NCBI GenBank assembly: GCA_964577955.1
Contig: CAZOAZ010000008.1
Location: forward strand, 85,621-149,620
DNA length: 64,000 nucleotides
Direction of reading: 5' to 3'
DNA from: CADEEX01 sp964577955
GTDB taxonomy: Bacteria > Acidobacteriota > Vicinamibacteria > Vicinamibacterales > CAVVIG01
A program made the translations under genes and the position numbers. This document shows positions 40,845 to 49,306 of the stretch, in pieces. Positions within the stretch are counted from its first letter, which is position 1, and every line of letters begins with the position of its first letter. A model generated the notes under the pieces. It was given only the letters and a program-made list of their open reading frames with translations. It did not search any database and was not told where the DNA came from.

Positions 40845-41396
40845 CTACCGGGCTGCGACAAACGGCAGCCACGAATCGGGCAACTGCATTTCGGCGGCTT
40901 CGAACGCGGACGTCATTACCCGGTCCTCGTCGACCTTGGCAACGCGGCGGGCGCGGAGGCCTTCGGCGAGCCGCTGCAGCGCGTGGCGGGCAGCGAGCTG
41001 GGCCTGGCGCCGGCGATCCACGTACTGACCGATGCCGGCCTTGGCCGTCGCACGCGCGGTGGCGCGCTCGACTTTGAGCTGCGCCAGCCTGGCCCGGTTC
41101 ACGCGTTCGAACGGCAGCGCGGTCTGGAACCGCTCTTCCGAGGCCGCATCGAACCCGGCCGCCCGGGCGAGCGCGCGCTCGCGGGCGAGGTCGGTTCGGT
41201 AGCACTCAAAACACAGGCGGTTCGAAGGGTTCGAAGGGTTCGAAGGGTTCGAAGGGTTCTGGGTTCTGGCCCGCAGAGCCTCTCGGCAACGAGGGCAGAG
41301 GGCACGGGGCCGGCGGCCTTCGAGTTCGCCGCCTGGGAAGGCGAGCCAGTCCTGATCGGCGACGTGCGCGGCAACGGGGGTAGGCTTCAGCTTCAT
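40845..41396 (-). CDS. Zinc-ribbon hypothetical protein with an inserted repeat
   Basis: A 183-residue protein. CPRC and CFEC pairs about 27 residues apart look like a zinc ribbon, and the loop between them contains an Asn-Pro-Ser tetrad repeat encoded by an intergenic-type DNA repeat. The C-terminal half is a charged helix with YVDRRRQAQLAARHALQRLA. DNA- or RNA-binding is possible but unproven. The ATG at 41396 is chosen; the frame continues 23 codons upstream through unlikely sequence. It is divergent from the M23-like lipoprotein gene. Confidence 0.7.
   Translation of the reverse strand: MKLKPTPVAAHVADQDWLAFPGGELEGRRPRALCPRCREALRARTQNPSNPSNPSNPSNRLCFECYRTDLARERALARAAGFDAASEERFQTALPFERVNRARLAQLKVERATARATAKAGIGQYVDRRRQAQLAARHALQRLAEGLRARRVAKVDEDRVMTSAFEAAEMQLPDSWLPFVAAR
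41221..41273. repeat. TTCGAAGGG repeat inside a gene
   Basis: Four TTCGAAGGG units followed by TTCTGGG and TTCTGG. In reverse complement this equals the AACCCAGAACC-TTCGAACC array upstream of the CoA-transferase gene (49247-49306). Nine-base periodicity keeps the host frame open. Confidence 0.85.
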
Positions 41397-41416
41397 GAAC
41401 CTACTCTCCCACGGGG

Positions 41417-41437
41417 GTGTGACAGGGCAGGTCACAC
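41417..41437. promoter_or_regulatory. Candidate operator dyad
   Basis: GTGTGAC and GTCACAC form a perfect seven-base inverted repeat around a seven-base spacer, midway between two divergent starts. The half-site resembles a CRP-type TGTGA, but the spacer is longer than the CRP norm. A regulator cannot be assigned. Confidence 0.35.
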
Positions 41438-41445
41438 ACAGAACA

Positions 41446-41540
41446 GTGCTAAGTGCTCGGTGCAAAGTGCTGGGTGCTGGTGCCAGGTGCTGGTGCTAGG
41501 TGCTAGGTGCTAGGTGCTAGGTGCTAGGTGCTTAAGTGCG
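41446..41540. repeat. GGTGCTA tandem repeat
   Basis: Seven-to-ten-base GTGCTAG units, most regular from about 41500 to 41530. It lies between the dyad and the lipoprotein gene's ribosome binding site. Confidence 0.8.
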
Positions 41541-41575
41541 CACACTTGCGGCCGATTAGCTCTCATGGAGGCGTG

Positions 41576-42580
41576 ATGTCCGCCCGCGCGTCGTGGTCCG
41601 CTTTCGTGGGTCTGCTGGCTGCGGCAGGGCTGATGGGCTGCTCGAGCAGCGCAGAAGTCACTGCGCCGTCCGCGCCGGCGTCGACCGAGACGGCGCCTGC
41701 GACGCCCGCAGCGGCCTTCAGCATCTCGCTACCGCTTGAACCCGCTGACAGCGCGAATTCGCTCGGCACGGTGTCGCCCTTCGGCGCACATTTCGCCGAC
41801 CATGGCGAAGACGGCCACCCTGGCTGGGACTTGAATTTCCGTCTCGGCGGCATCGTTCGCGCCGCTGCCGACGGCCGCGTCCAGGTCGTGATGCCAATCG
41901 GCGCCACCAACTCCTACACGATCCAGGTGTCACACTCCGTCGGCGGCCGCTCGTATCGCACCGACTACGTCGGCGTGCAGAACCCCACGCCCGGCCTGAC
42001 CGCGGACACTCCGGTTCACGCCGGCGACCCGCTTGGCCAGGCGGGCACTTACACCCAGATGATCGGCGCCTCGCTCCTCACCTACGCGCAGATTCACTTC
42101 CAGCTGGACGACTTCGCCTCGAACGCCGGCCTGACCAACCAGAATGCCGTCTGTCCCGAAGGGTTCCTGTCCATCGCCGCGCGCAGCGCCTTCGACGCGT
42201 TGTGGCGCGTGGCGGCGTACTCCGCCGAACTCCTCGAGCCGTTTGCGTGCGCCCCTCGCGATATCCAATGGCCGCTGGCCCGCACCTGGACGCGGCAGAG
42301 CGGCGATGGTCCGGCGGCCATCGAGATCACGCGTACCTCGCCACGCGCCGATTTCACCTACCGACTGCTTGACGCCAACGGTACGGCAACCGAAACGGGT
42401 ACGGCGCGCGCGGCGTCGTGGGTCGCTCCGGCGACAATTGACCTTGTTCCGGTGAGCGGCTCGACGCGTTACGGTGTTTACGACGTGCTGGACACGACGC
42501 TGCAGCTCGCGCTCGGTGCGCCCGGCGCATCTCGGCCGTCCGATCCGGCGTCGGGGGCTCGCTACACAACTGCGCGATAG
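41576..42580 (+). CDS. M23-like peptidase lipoprotein with incomplete metal site
   Basis: A 334-residue lipoprotein (signal with the lipobox LMGC near residue 22) carrying an M23/LysM-family fold: HPGWDLNFRLGGIVRAAADG and a later YAQIHFQLDD. The HxxxD part of the M23 zinc site is present, but the second His-x-His motif is Gln-x-His, so catalytic activity is doubtful and a cell-wall-binding role is possible. GGAGG lies just upstream of the ATG. The last 70 residues are a separate beta-rich region. Confidence 0.75.
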   Translation: MSARASWSAFVGLLAAAGLMGCSSSAEVTAPSAPASTETAPATPAAAFSISLPLEPADSANSLGTVSPFGAHFADHGEDGHPGWDLNFRLGGIVRAAADGRVQVVMPIGATNSYTIQVSHSVGGRSYRTDYVGVQNPTPGLTADTPVHAGDPLGQAGTYTQMIGASLLTYAQIHFQLDDFASNAGLTNQNAVCPEGFLSIAARSAFDALWRVAAYSAELLEPFACAPRDIQWPLARTWTRQSGDGPAAIEITRTSPRADFTYRLLDANGTATETGTARAASWVAPATIDLVPVSGSTRYGVYDVLDTTLQLALGAPGASRPSDPASGARYTTAR

Positions 42581-42593
42581 ATCGATCGAGCCC

Positions 42594-42625
42594 TTCAGCT
42601 CCGGCTGAAGCCGGAGCCCACAGAT
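42594..42625. repeat. CTCCGGCTGAAGCCGGAG palindrome
   Basis: A member of the CCGGC palindrome family between convergent genes, with the CTGAAG centre and a CCCACA tail. Confidence 0.75.
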
Positions 42626-42634
42626 CTCGACAGG

Positions 42635-43663
42635 TTAGAGCGAGAGGTACGGTTTCAGCGCGGCAAAGCGGAATTCGATTTCTTCCAGCTCAATCGGCGA
42701 CGGCGCGAATTCGGTCCACTTCGGCGGTGCGCCCGCGAGAGGTGCGCTGGTGCGGCGCACGGTCGTCTTGAACACGCCGCGCTTCTTCATGATGTAGAGG
42801 TCGGCGCCCGGAATCGATTCATTCAGGTTCCGCATCAGCAGGAACTTGCTGAACGCGTCGCGCGCTTCGTCTTTGTGCCCGTCGTCGTACGCTCGCCAGA
42901 TCCGCCCCATGAGATCGGCGTACATCCCGACGCCGCTGATGACGCCGTCGAGACCGAGACGGAGCTCGTAGAGAAAACCGGTGCTGAAGCTGGCGCCGAA
43001 GACCCCCTTCATGATCGGCCGCGCCTTGAGCTCCGCCTGCATGCGCGGCAGGAGCGGATCGCTTTCCTCTTTCACGTATCCGAGGTTCGGAAACTCGCGG
43101 GCCAGTGCGATGATGAGTTCCGGCGTCGGAATCAGCCGCGGCGCACCGCCGCTCGTCTGGATGAAGACCGGCCGCTTGGTCACGCCGGCGAGCGCGCGGA
43201 AGTACGCCCGGTAGTCGTCGAGCGATGTGCCGGTCGTCGGCGGCATCGCGATCATTGCGTCCGCACCCAAGGCCTCGGCGCGACGCGCGTAGCCGAGCAT
43301 CTCGGCGGTGTCCTTGCCCTGGACGCCGAGCACCAGCGTCAGCCGCTTGCCGCGCGTCAGCCGCGCGAGCAGTTCCATGCCCTTCTCGCGCTCCTCGATC
43401 GTCAGCGTCGTCACGCTGCTCGACCCCTGCGGCCACACGATCCCCGAACACCCGCCGCGGTCCACGAATGCGACTTCGCGCTCGAGATCGTCCCAATCAA
43501 CCGCGCCGTCCTTCGTGAACGGCGTGTTGAGGATGATGAAGACGCCGCGCATCGCCTTGACGACCGGCGTGGTCTCCGCCGCCGCGCTCGTGCGCGACGG
43601 TCTCAGCAACATCGCGCCGCCAAGGCCTAGCGCGAACAGATCACGGCGAGTGAGGTGATTCAT
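42635..43663 (-). CDS. Tat-signal dihydrodipicolinate synthase family protein
   Basis: A 342-residue TIM-barrel aldolase of the DapA/NAL family with a Tat signal (LTRRDLFALGLGGAMLL, ending TSAAAE). Visible: GVFIILNTPFTKDG, a GCSGIVWPQGSSS motif in place of the usual GTTGE, LVLGVQGKDT, IAMPPTTGT, RPVFIQTSGG and a YVKEES segment with the Schiff-base Lys (Lys in VKEE). Substrates could be pyruvate plus another aldehyde. Export would take it away from lysine synthesis. It shares no operon partner apart from being co-oriented with the exported and redox genes upstream. Confidence 0.85.
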   Translation of the reverse strand: MNHLTRRDLFALGLGGAMLLRPSRTSAAAETTPVVKAMRGVFIILNTPFTKDGAVDWDDLEREVAFVDRGGCSGIVWPQGSSSVTTLTIEEREKGMELLARLTRGKRLTLVLGVQGKDTAEMLGYARRAEALGADAMIAMPPTTGTSLDDYRAYFRALAGVTKRPVFIQTSGGAPRLIPTPELIIALAREFPNLGYVKEESDPLLPRMQAELKARPIMKGVFGASFSTGFLYELRLGLDGVISGVGMYADLMGRIWRAYDDGHKDEARDAFSKFLLMRNLNESIPGADLYIMKKRGVFKTTVRRTSAPLAGAPPKWTEFAPSPIELEEIEFRFAALKPYLSL

Positions 43664-43685
43664 GGCGCACACGCTAACAGAAAAG

Positions 43686-43713
43686 ACGGACAGGCTAAAG
43701 CCTGTCCCTACCG
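43686..43713. repeat. GGACAGGC palindrome
   Basis: A copy with the CTAAAG centre followed by CCTACCG, as at 37650 and 60166. Confidence 0.85.
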
Positions 43714-43722
43714 AAATACGAA

Positions 43723-43753
43723 GGGCCGGGACAGCTTGTCACTGCCCCGGCCC
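43723..43753 (-). terminator. Possible terminator hairpin
   Basis: GGGCCGGGACAG pairs with CTGCCCCGGCCC at 11 of 12 positions around a seven-base loop. It is downstream of the 348-residue exported protein gene on the minus strand. No T run follows, so termination is uncertain. Confidence 0.45.
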
Positions 43754-43758
43754 TCGCC

Positions 43759-43793
43759 AACCTCTAACCTCTAACCTCTGACCTTTGACCTTC
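43759..43793. repeat. AACCTCTAACCTCTGACC repeat
   Basis: Reverse-complement version of the GAGGTCAGAGGTTA family at 36988-37037, ending at the stop of the next gene. Confidence 0.75.
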
Positions 43794-44839
43794 TATTTCA
43801 CGGTCACCTTCACGAGCGCGTTCGTCCAGCAGCACTGCTCGCCGCCGCCGCCGTCGCCCGAGTTGTCGTTCACCTGCGCGCGCAGCATGTACTCGCCCGG
43901 CGCGCTGAAGGTGGCCGTCGTCTTGGCTTCCATCCACAGCGTCCAGTCGCCGTAGTGCTCGAGGCGGATGGCCTCGTCGGCGAACTTGACCGGCTTGTCG
44001 CCGCGATGAATCTTCCAGGTCACCGTCACGTCAGCGGTCGACGCCGCGCCACGGCCGCCACGACCGCTGCCCCCGCGCGCCTGCGCCGCGGTGAGGTCGA
44101 AGTTCTGCGCGTCGCCACGACCGCCACGACCGCGGGCGGCGGCAGCCGCGGCGGCCGGATCCGCCGCCGCGCCGCCACGTCCACGACCGCGCGGGTTGTT
44201 CGCCGCGCGCAGGTTGTCCGGCAGCCCCTCTTCGGGATCGTAGGTGTTCGGCGTGTCCTTGGCCCAGAGCTTTAGTTCGAGCGGCTGTCCGACGGTCGCG
44301 GTCAAATTCAGCGACACGGCGGTCGGCGGTCCGGACATCTCGGGACCGTTCGGCGCGAACTTGATCGTCGGCGGTGTGTTGCCCTTCGCAGCATTCTTGA
44401 AGAAATCGATCCAGTACGGCGGTACCAATCCGAACTCGACTTTAGACGTCTGGCCGTTCGCGACAATGGTCCAGGTGATCTTCTTGTTGCCGAAGTCTTT
44501 CGGAACCGGAATCGCAAAGACTCCCCAAGCTCGGCCTGGCTCGAAGTGCGTGGGCTGCAGCATGTCCGGCCCGCCCGGCTCGATGCGATTGTTGGGACCA
44601 ATCGGAATGTCGATCGTCTGGTCCCGGTTGCGGTTGTAGTAACCGACTTCGATGGCGTTCTGCCCGTTGAGCAGGGGCCCCCAACCCTCGAGCGCGGGGA
44701 AGACCGCCTCGCCCTTGCCACCAACCGGCGCGCCCGGCAGGCTCGGCTGAGCGGGCTGCTGACCGGCCGGCGTGCTGACCCAGCTTCCGGCCACGATCAC
44801 GGTTGCCAGAACGGCGACCGCGATTCGGTATGACTTCAT
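43793..44839 (-). CDS. Exported hypothetical protein with an Arg-Gly-rich region
   Basis: A 348-residue exported protein with a signal peptide (about 1-24, ending STPAGQ). The centre, about residues 195-260, is an RG/A-rich low-complexity stretch (RGRGRGGAAADPAAAAAAAR and similar); it is followed by a beta-sandwich-like end with GDWTLWMEAKTTATFSAPGE and QVNDNSGDGGGGEQCCW. A repeated YNRN/PxNxxEPG pattern occurs in the first half. I do not recognise the family. GAGG precedes the ATG. It is the first gene downstream of a strong terminator on the same strand, so probably separately transcribed. Confidence 0.68.
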   Translation of the reverse strand: MKSYRIAVAVLATVIVAGSWVSTPAGQQPAQPSLPGAPVGGKGEAVFPALEGWGPLLNGQNAIEVGYYNRNRDQTIDIPIGPNNRIEPGGPDMLQPTHFEPGRAWGVFAIPVPKDFGNKKITWTIVANGQTSKVEFGLVPPYWIDFFKNAAKGNTPPTIKFAPNGPEMSGPPTAVSLNLTATVGQPLELKLWAKDTPNTYDPEEGLPDNLRAANNPRGRGRGGAAADPAAAAAAARGRGGRGDAQNFDLTAAQARGGSGRGGRGAASTADVTVTWKIHRGDKPVKFADEAIRLEHYGDWTLWMEAKTTATFSAPGEYMLRAQVNDNSGDGGGGEQCCWTNALVKVTVK

Positions 44840-44857
44840 TGAGTGCCTCTCCTCAAG

Positions 44858-44892
44858 AAAAAAGCGCCGCCCCGGCATTCGAGGCGGCGCTT
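44858..44892 (-). terminator. Rho-independent terminator
   Basis: On the minus strand AAGCGCCGCC pairs perfectly with GGCGGCGCTT (10-base stem, 44862-44871 and 44883-44892) around an 11-base loop, followed directly by a run of six T. It lies 55 bases after the stop of the cytochrome c/monooxygenase-like gene. Confidence 0.85.
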
Positions 44893-44947
44893 GATAGTAC
44901 TCCAGGCAATCCATCCGGCCAATATTACGACCGGACGACCCCTGCCG

Positions 44948-46303
44948 TTACTGCTGCTGTTGCTGCGTGTTGGCGCGCTTGGCCGCCAGACGCTCACGGC
45001 GAGCAGCGAGCTCCGCCTTGTAATCCTCGTCGCCCATGTAGGTGACGTTGACCCAGGCGTGTGCCATCTCGTCCACCGTGCGGTCGCCGTAGCCAACCCA
45101 GACGTTCGGATCCGGATTGTTCTTGTTGGCGGCCGTGTTGTCGTGCCACGCCGTCACCTTGATGATCGTGCCCTTCGGAAGAAGCGGCGCGGCATCATCG
45201 GCGTAGAGGTAGCTGCTCATCCAGTTGAAGTTGTAGTTGCTCACGTAGCTCAGGAGCTGGACCTGGCCGTTCGGGAGAATCGCCGACATTTCCATGGCCT
45301 TGCCGCGGACGTGCATGTGCGGCTGGTAGCTCTCGACGCGGCCGTTTTCACGGAGCACGAAGAAGCCCTGGGTCTGCTTGACGACGTTCGGCGGAATGTC
45401 GACGCCGCCCGAGTTCGTGCCGCCCATCAGGTGGAGCACCTGGCGGTACTTCGGTTCCTGGCCCTTCGGGTAGAAGTAGATGCCGAGCATCACGTCGTCG
45501 GTGATGTCCTCACCGCCGTTGGAGTAGTGCACGTCCCAGCGGATCTTCGCGCCCGCGCGCATCAGCTTGCCCGAGTTCGGCCGCATCATTTCGCCCTGCT
45601 TGCCGACGGCCCATTCCATGAACGTCCCGGCCTGCACGTTGCCGTTCGGATCCACGTCGGTCGTCGCGAGCGAGTCGTTGCCCTCGTCCTGCATCAGGCT
45701 GGCAATCGCGTGGTGGGTGATCTTGCGGCCCTTGACGGTGCCGGGACGGATTTCGATCGCGCGCACCCAACGATCTTCCGTCAGGCCGGTCGCGACGATC
45801 GGACGCCACCAGGTATCGTTGGCGCCCGCCTTCTGGGTCCACGGCGTCGAGTGCACGATCAGATCGGGTTCCTTCTGACCGAACTGCGCCGCGAAGTTCC
45901 AGCCCTGGTCATCCGGCCACTTGACCGCCGCCGGCATGTCTTTCATGTCGCCCTTCGGCGCGCCGTTGTCGATCCAGCGGGTGATCGTCGCGATCTGATC
46001 ATCAGTCAGCGACCGATCGTTCTTGAACTCCTGAATGCCAACCGTCTTGTCGATGTTCCACGGCGGCATCTGACGGCCCTCGACGCGCGACTTGATTGAG
46101 CGCGCCCACGGCCGGCTGTCCTCGTACGTCACGAGCGACATCGGCGCGATCGAGTCGGGCCGGTGACACGATTCGCACTTTTCCTGAAAAATCGGCGCGA
46201 TGTCTTTCGTGAAGGTCGGCGCTGCCGGACCAGCCGCAAAGGCCGCTGACGGCAGAAGCGCTGCTGAGAGCGCCACGACGCCGATCGGATTCCATCTCGT
46301 CAT
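44948..46303 (-). CDS. Exported cytochrome c with copper-monooxygenase-like domain
   Basis: A 451-residue periplasmic protein. After a signal peptide (ending AFAAGP) comes a class I cytochrome c domain with the heme motif CESCH (about 43-47) and a methionine ligand in PPMSL-type sequence (APMSLVTYED). The larger C-terminal part resembles a PHM-like copper type II, ascorbate-dependent monooxygenase fold: ITHHAIASL, WDVHYSNGG and YQPHMHVRGKAMEM supply candidate copper His ligands. A redox partner role or hydroxylation of an unknown substrate follows. The start has AAGGAG upstream. Such proteins occur in Acidobacteria without characterised function. Confidence 0.84.
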   Translation of the reverse strand: MTRWNPIGVVALSAALLPSAAFAAGPAAPTFTKDIAPIFQEKCESCHRPDSIAPMSLVTYEDSRPWARSIKSRVEGRQMPPWNIDKTVGIQEFKNDRSLTDDQIATITRWIDNGAPKGDMKDMPAAVKWPDDQGWNFAAQFGQKEPDLIVHSTPWTQKAGANDTWWRPIVATGLTEDRWVRAIEIRPGTVKGRKITHHAIASLMQDEGNDSLATTDVDPNGNVQAGTFMEWAVGKQGEMMRPNSGKLMRAGAKIRWDVHYSNGGEDITDDVMLGIYFYPKGQEPKYRQVLHLMGGTNSGGVDIPPNVVKQTQGFFVLRENGRVESYQPHMHVRGKAMEMSAILPNGQVQLLSYVSNYNFNWMSSYLYADDAAPLLPKGTIIKVTAWHDNTAANKNNPDPNVWVGYGDRTVDEMAHAWVNVTYMGDEDYKAELAARRERLAAKRANTQQQQQ

Positions 46304-46379
46304 CTCGAGACTCCTTTTCCTGCCAAGAGGGGCCTGAATTAAGGCGGCCAGATTATGGCACAACCCTGCACAGGCGTCG

Positions 46380-47780
46380 CTACCTCAATTGGGGTATCGG
46401 CCACTCCAGGACAGGGCCGCCATCCTGCTGAGCGACTGGGAGATGTCCCAGACCGGACAACGTGGAAAATTGGCGCAGAATCGCCGATCCGCGCTCCCCG
46501 CCCGCCCACCGGGGCCACCCCCGCTCGGGGGTCGACGGGTCGGTGCCCAGGTCCAACGGGTAGATCCGGGCCGTCAACCGACCGCCCGGATCAGCCGAAA
46601 CCCGAACCGCCACGCTTTCCCACCACCAGGCCTGCTCGATTTGAGTCAGGGGTGCGGGTGTGACGGCCAAGGCGCCAATCGCCTCGCTCAAGAGGTTCCG
46701 GCCGGCATCGAAGGCATCGGCCGCGCGCAGGTCCGCGGCCGCCGCGGGATAGATGAAATTGCCGAGGCTGTAGAAAACCACCCCGCCCCCGTAGGCCTCC
46801 GCGGGCCGCAAGCGGTGTGGACCGTGGCCGACGACGACGGTGGCGCCGGCGTCGATCGCGGCGTGCGCCAGCCGGCGAACCAGATCCACGGGCTGCGGAT
46901 CGAAGTTCGACGGCTCGTGAGAATGGATCGAGAGCACGACGAGTTCCGCCTCCGCACGCGCCGCGCGAATCCGATCGAGGATCAGCCGCTCGTCGGCGTC
47001 GTTCACCACGAAGTCCACCGCCGTCCGCTCGCCGCGGCGCACTCGCGTCCCGAACAACACGAGTTCATCGTCGGTCGGCGGCGGACCGGCGTTCAACGAC
47101 TGCACCGACTCCTTCAACGTCCGAAACGTTGCGGCATCCGCCGTGATGTCCGCGGTGTAGCGAAGGGCGCTGACACCGGGACGGCCACGGATGTCGCCCT
47201 GCGACGCGCTCGCGATCTGATCCGGACTCGCCGACGTCGTCACGGCGACGAGCGCCACGCGCCGCGTGCCACGGCCGGCGAACGCCGGCCGCTGGGCCGC
47301 ATCCAGATCGCGTCCGGCGCCCGCGTACAGGAGGCCGATCGCATCGAGCGCGCCGGCTGTCGATTGGAATCCGCCGGCACCGTAATCGAGCGTCCGATTG
47401 TTGGCCAGCGACGCGAGATCGAAGCCAATCCGCCGCAGGACGAGAGCATCGTCGGCACGCGCAAACGGCGGCCGCGGCAGCGGCCTGGTCTCGGCGCTCG
47501 CCGCCAGCGGTTCGTCCAGCCACGCGTTTTCCAGGTTGGTGAAGCCGAGCGTGGCGCTCTGGACGAGATCCAGCGCGCGCTGAACATCCGATCGCGACGG
47601 TATCGCCCGGCTGGTGAGCAGCGTATCCCCGGTCAGCGCCAGCACGATCGGGCCGCTGGCCGGGACAGCCGCTGGCTCGCGACTCGTGCCGCCGTCTCCA
47701 GCGCCGCACGCCAGATTCACCATCGCGAGCGCGGCGACAAGCCCGGCGCCGCCGATCGCCGAGAACCGCGCCTGGTTCAC
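46380..47780 (-). CDS. CapA-family lipoprotein with an altered NNH motif
   Basis: A 466-residue lipoprotein (lipobox VNLACG around residue 25) of the CapA/PgsA-like metallophosphatase family. GDTLLTSRAI, GFTNLENAWL and the late GHGPHRLRPAEAY with YSLGNFIYP fit the family. The canonical NNH motif reads ANNRTLDYG, an Arg replacing the His metal ligand, and the HSHEPSNFDP segment replaces the usual HWG. It is coupled to the CapA gene before it (GTGA overlap at 47777-47780), so the two may form one surface-polymer unit. Catalytic activity of this copy is uncertain. Confidence 0.83.
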   Translation of the reverse strand: MNQARFSAIGGAGLVAALAMVNLACGAGDGGTSREPAAVPASGPIVLALTGDTLLTSRAIPSRSDVQRALDLVQSATLGFTNLENAWLDEPLAASAETRPLPRPPFARADDALVLRRIGFDLASLANNRTLDYGAGGFQSTAGALDAIGLLYAGAGRDLDAAQRPAFAGRGTRRVALVAVTTSASPDQIASASQGDIRGRPGVSALRYTADITADAATFRTLKESVQSLNAGPPPTDDELVLFGTRVRRGERTAVDFVVNDADERLILDRIRAARAEAELVVLSIHSHEPSNFDPQPVDLVRRLAHAAIDAGATVVVGHGPHRLRPAEAYGGGVVFYSLGNFIYPAAAADLRAADAFDAGRNLLSEAIGALAVTPAPLTQIEQAWWWESVAVRVSADPGGRLTARIYPLDLGTDPSTPERGWPRWAGGERGSAILRQFSTLSGLGHLPVAQQDGGPVLEWPIPQLR

Positions 47781-49210
47781 CGCCCGCCGGACGACGCGGT
47801 CGCCGGGCGTACCCGAATCACGCCGATGTTGTTCTCGATGGCGATGGTCGTGCCGAGCGGCGCCGAGAGTTTCTGCAGGCGCGCAAGAATCCGCTGCGCG
47901 CCCTGCGGCGAGGCAATCCGCGGCAGCCCGCGATGCGCCATCCGCACGTCGTCGGTCAGCTCGAGCGGGTGCAGGCGGATCTCGGCGAGTTGACCACGTT
48001 CGAAGCGGCTGATCGCCACGATGCTGTCGTACTTGATCGGCGGGCTGTTCTCGTCGCCGCGGCCGCGCTCGAGACCGGAAAGGCCGATGACGTCCATCTG
48101 CCGGAAGAACTCGCCGAGGCCGTAGAAAATCGGCTTGCCCTTGTAGATCTCGATGCCGCGCAGGACGTGCACGCCGGTGCCGAGGAACGCGTCGGCGCCG
48201 GCGTCGATCGCCGACTTGGCGAGCACCGGCAGGAAGTCGGCGATGCTCGGATTGGTATCGAGGTCGTCGGTCTCCGGCAGATTGCCGCCGCGCTCGCCGC
48301 CCTTCGCATCGGTGAACTGATGCGCATGGATCGCGAGCGTCATGAAGTCCGAGCGCAGCTTGCCCTCGGTGACCGACGCGAGCAGATCGCGCAGATCCGC
48401 AGGGTTCATCGTGAACGAGTAGTACGGTTTGGCCGCGTTCGGCGCCAGCTTGAAGCGCTCGCCGACGAGCGTGACGGTATCGGCGGTATCGCCGGCCGGC
48501 ACGTAGAAACCGTTGCCGTTCGGAAACGCCTCGCGAATGTTCTTCACCGACTGCCAGAGCGCCGGCGGCGTCATGTACAAGCGCGTGTAGCGCAGCGCAC
48601 TCTGGCCGCCCCGTCCCGGATACTCGCCGCGCGCCGGCTCGGCGACCATGTTCTGCGCGTAGCTCGAGGCCGTCGCGACCATGCCGACGCGTCCCTTCGC
48701 GGTCGAAACGAACCGCGCCGCCCGCGCGGACGCGTACTTCTCCCCGGACCCGGCGTAGACCACGCCCGCCTTCTCGAGCCAGCTGTTGGTTTCGAGGAGG
48801 CCGTCGTAGCCGTACTCGCCGGCGTGGTTGTTCGAGCGCGCCACGAGCCTGATCCCCATCGCGCGCGCGTCGGCCGCGACTTCCGGCACGCCACCGAAGC
48901 CGCCGGCGCCGCCGCCTTTGAACGTGCGCCCGTCGATGATGTTCCCCTCATAGTTCGCCGTCGTCACGTCCGCGTCGCGCAGCAGCTTGACGACCGCCTG
49001 GAAGCCCGGGTCCGGATTCTGGCTTTGCGGATACGCGAGAATCGTGTCGCCGACCGACGCCATCGTGAAGCCGTCGCCGATCGAGCTTTGCAGCTCGCGC
49101 GCCGGCAGATCCGCCGCGCCGCGCCCGCGCTGCGCGTGCACCGTGAACGCCAGCACCACGGCCACTCCGGTGAGCATGAGCCGCATCGCAAAGATTCGAG
49201 TTCGAAACAT
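47777..49210 (-). CDS. CapA-family exported protein
   Basis: A 477-residue exported member of the CapA family (signal peptide about 1-26, ending VHAQRG). VGDTILAYP, NYEGNIIDGRTF, RSNNHAGEYGYDGL (the metal-binding NNH present), LAIHAHQF, GTGVHVLRGIEIYKGKPIFY and GLGEFFRQMD are as expected. Members take part in synthesis or anchoring of poly-gamma-glutamate or related surface polymers. The ATG at 49210 has GAGGA seven bases upstream; two further upstream codons are less likely. Unlike the next gene it keeps the family metal residues. Confidence 0.87.
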   Translation of the reverse strand: MFRTRIFAMRLMLTGVAVVLAFTVHAQRGRGAADLPARELQSSIGDGFTMASVGDTILAYPQSQNPDPGFQAVVKLLRDADVTTANYEGNIIDGRTFKGGGAGGFGGVPEVAADARAMGIRLVARSNNHAGEYGYDGLLETNSWLEKAGVVYAGSGEKYASARAARFVSTAKGRVGMVATASSYAQNMVAEPARGEYPGRGGQSALRYTRLYMTPPALWQSVKNIREAFPNGNGFYVPAGDTADTVTLVGERFKLAPNAAKPYYSFTMNPADLRDLLASVTEGKLRSDFMTLAIHAHQFTDAKGGERGGNLPETDDLDTNPSIADFLPVLAKSAIDAGADAFLGTGVHVLRGIEIYKGKPIFYGLGEFFRQMDVIGLSGLERGRGDENSPPIKYDSIVAISRFERGQLAEIRLHPLELTDDVRMAHRGLPRIASPQGAQRILARLQKLSAPLGTTIAIENNIGVIRVRPATASSGGR

Positions 49211-49246
49211 CGGCAATTCCTCGTTATGATCGAGCGACGGTAGTAG

Positions 49247-49306
49247 AACACAGAACCTAGAACCGGGAACCCAGAACCTTTCGAACCTTTCGAACCTTTC
49301 GAACCT
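49247..49306. repeat. AGAACCT/TTCGAACC repeat
   Basis: AGAACCTAGAACCGGGAACCC-type units then three TTTCGAACC units, ending at the CoA-transferase start codon. It is the reverse complement of the repeat inside the zinc-ribbon gene at 41221-41273. Confidence 0.85.

Noticed and set aside
39416..40861. RmuC starting 47 codons earlier
   Set aside because: The added segment is encoded by the AAGTGCGAGGTACG repeat and has no family similarity.
46389..47993. Long plus-strand frame opposite the CapA genes
   Set aside because: Antisense shadow with Arg-rich composition.
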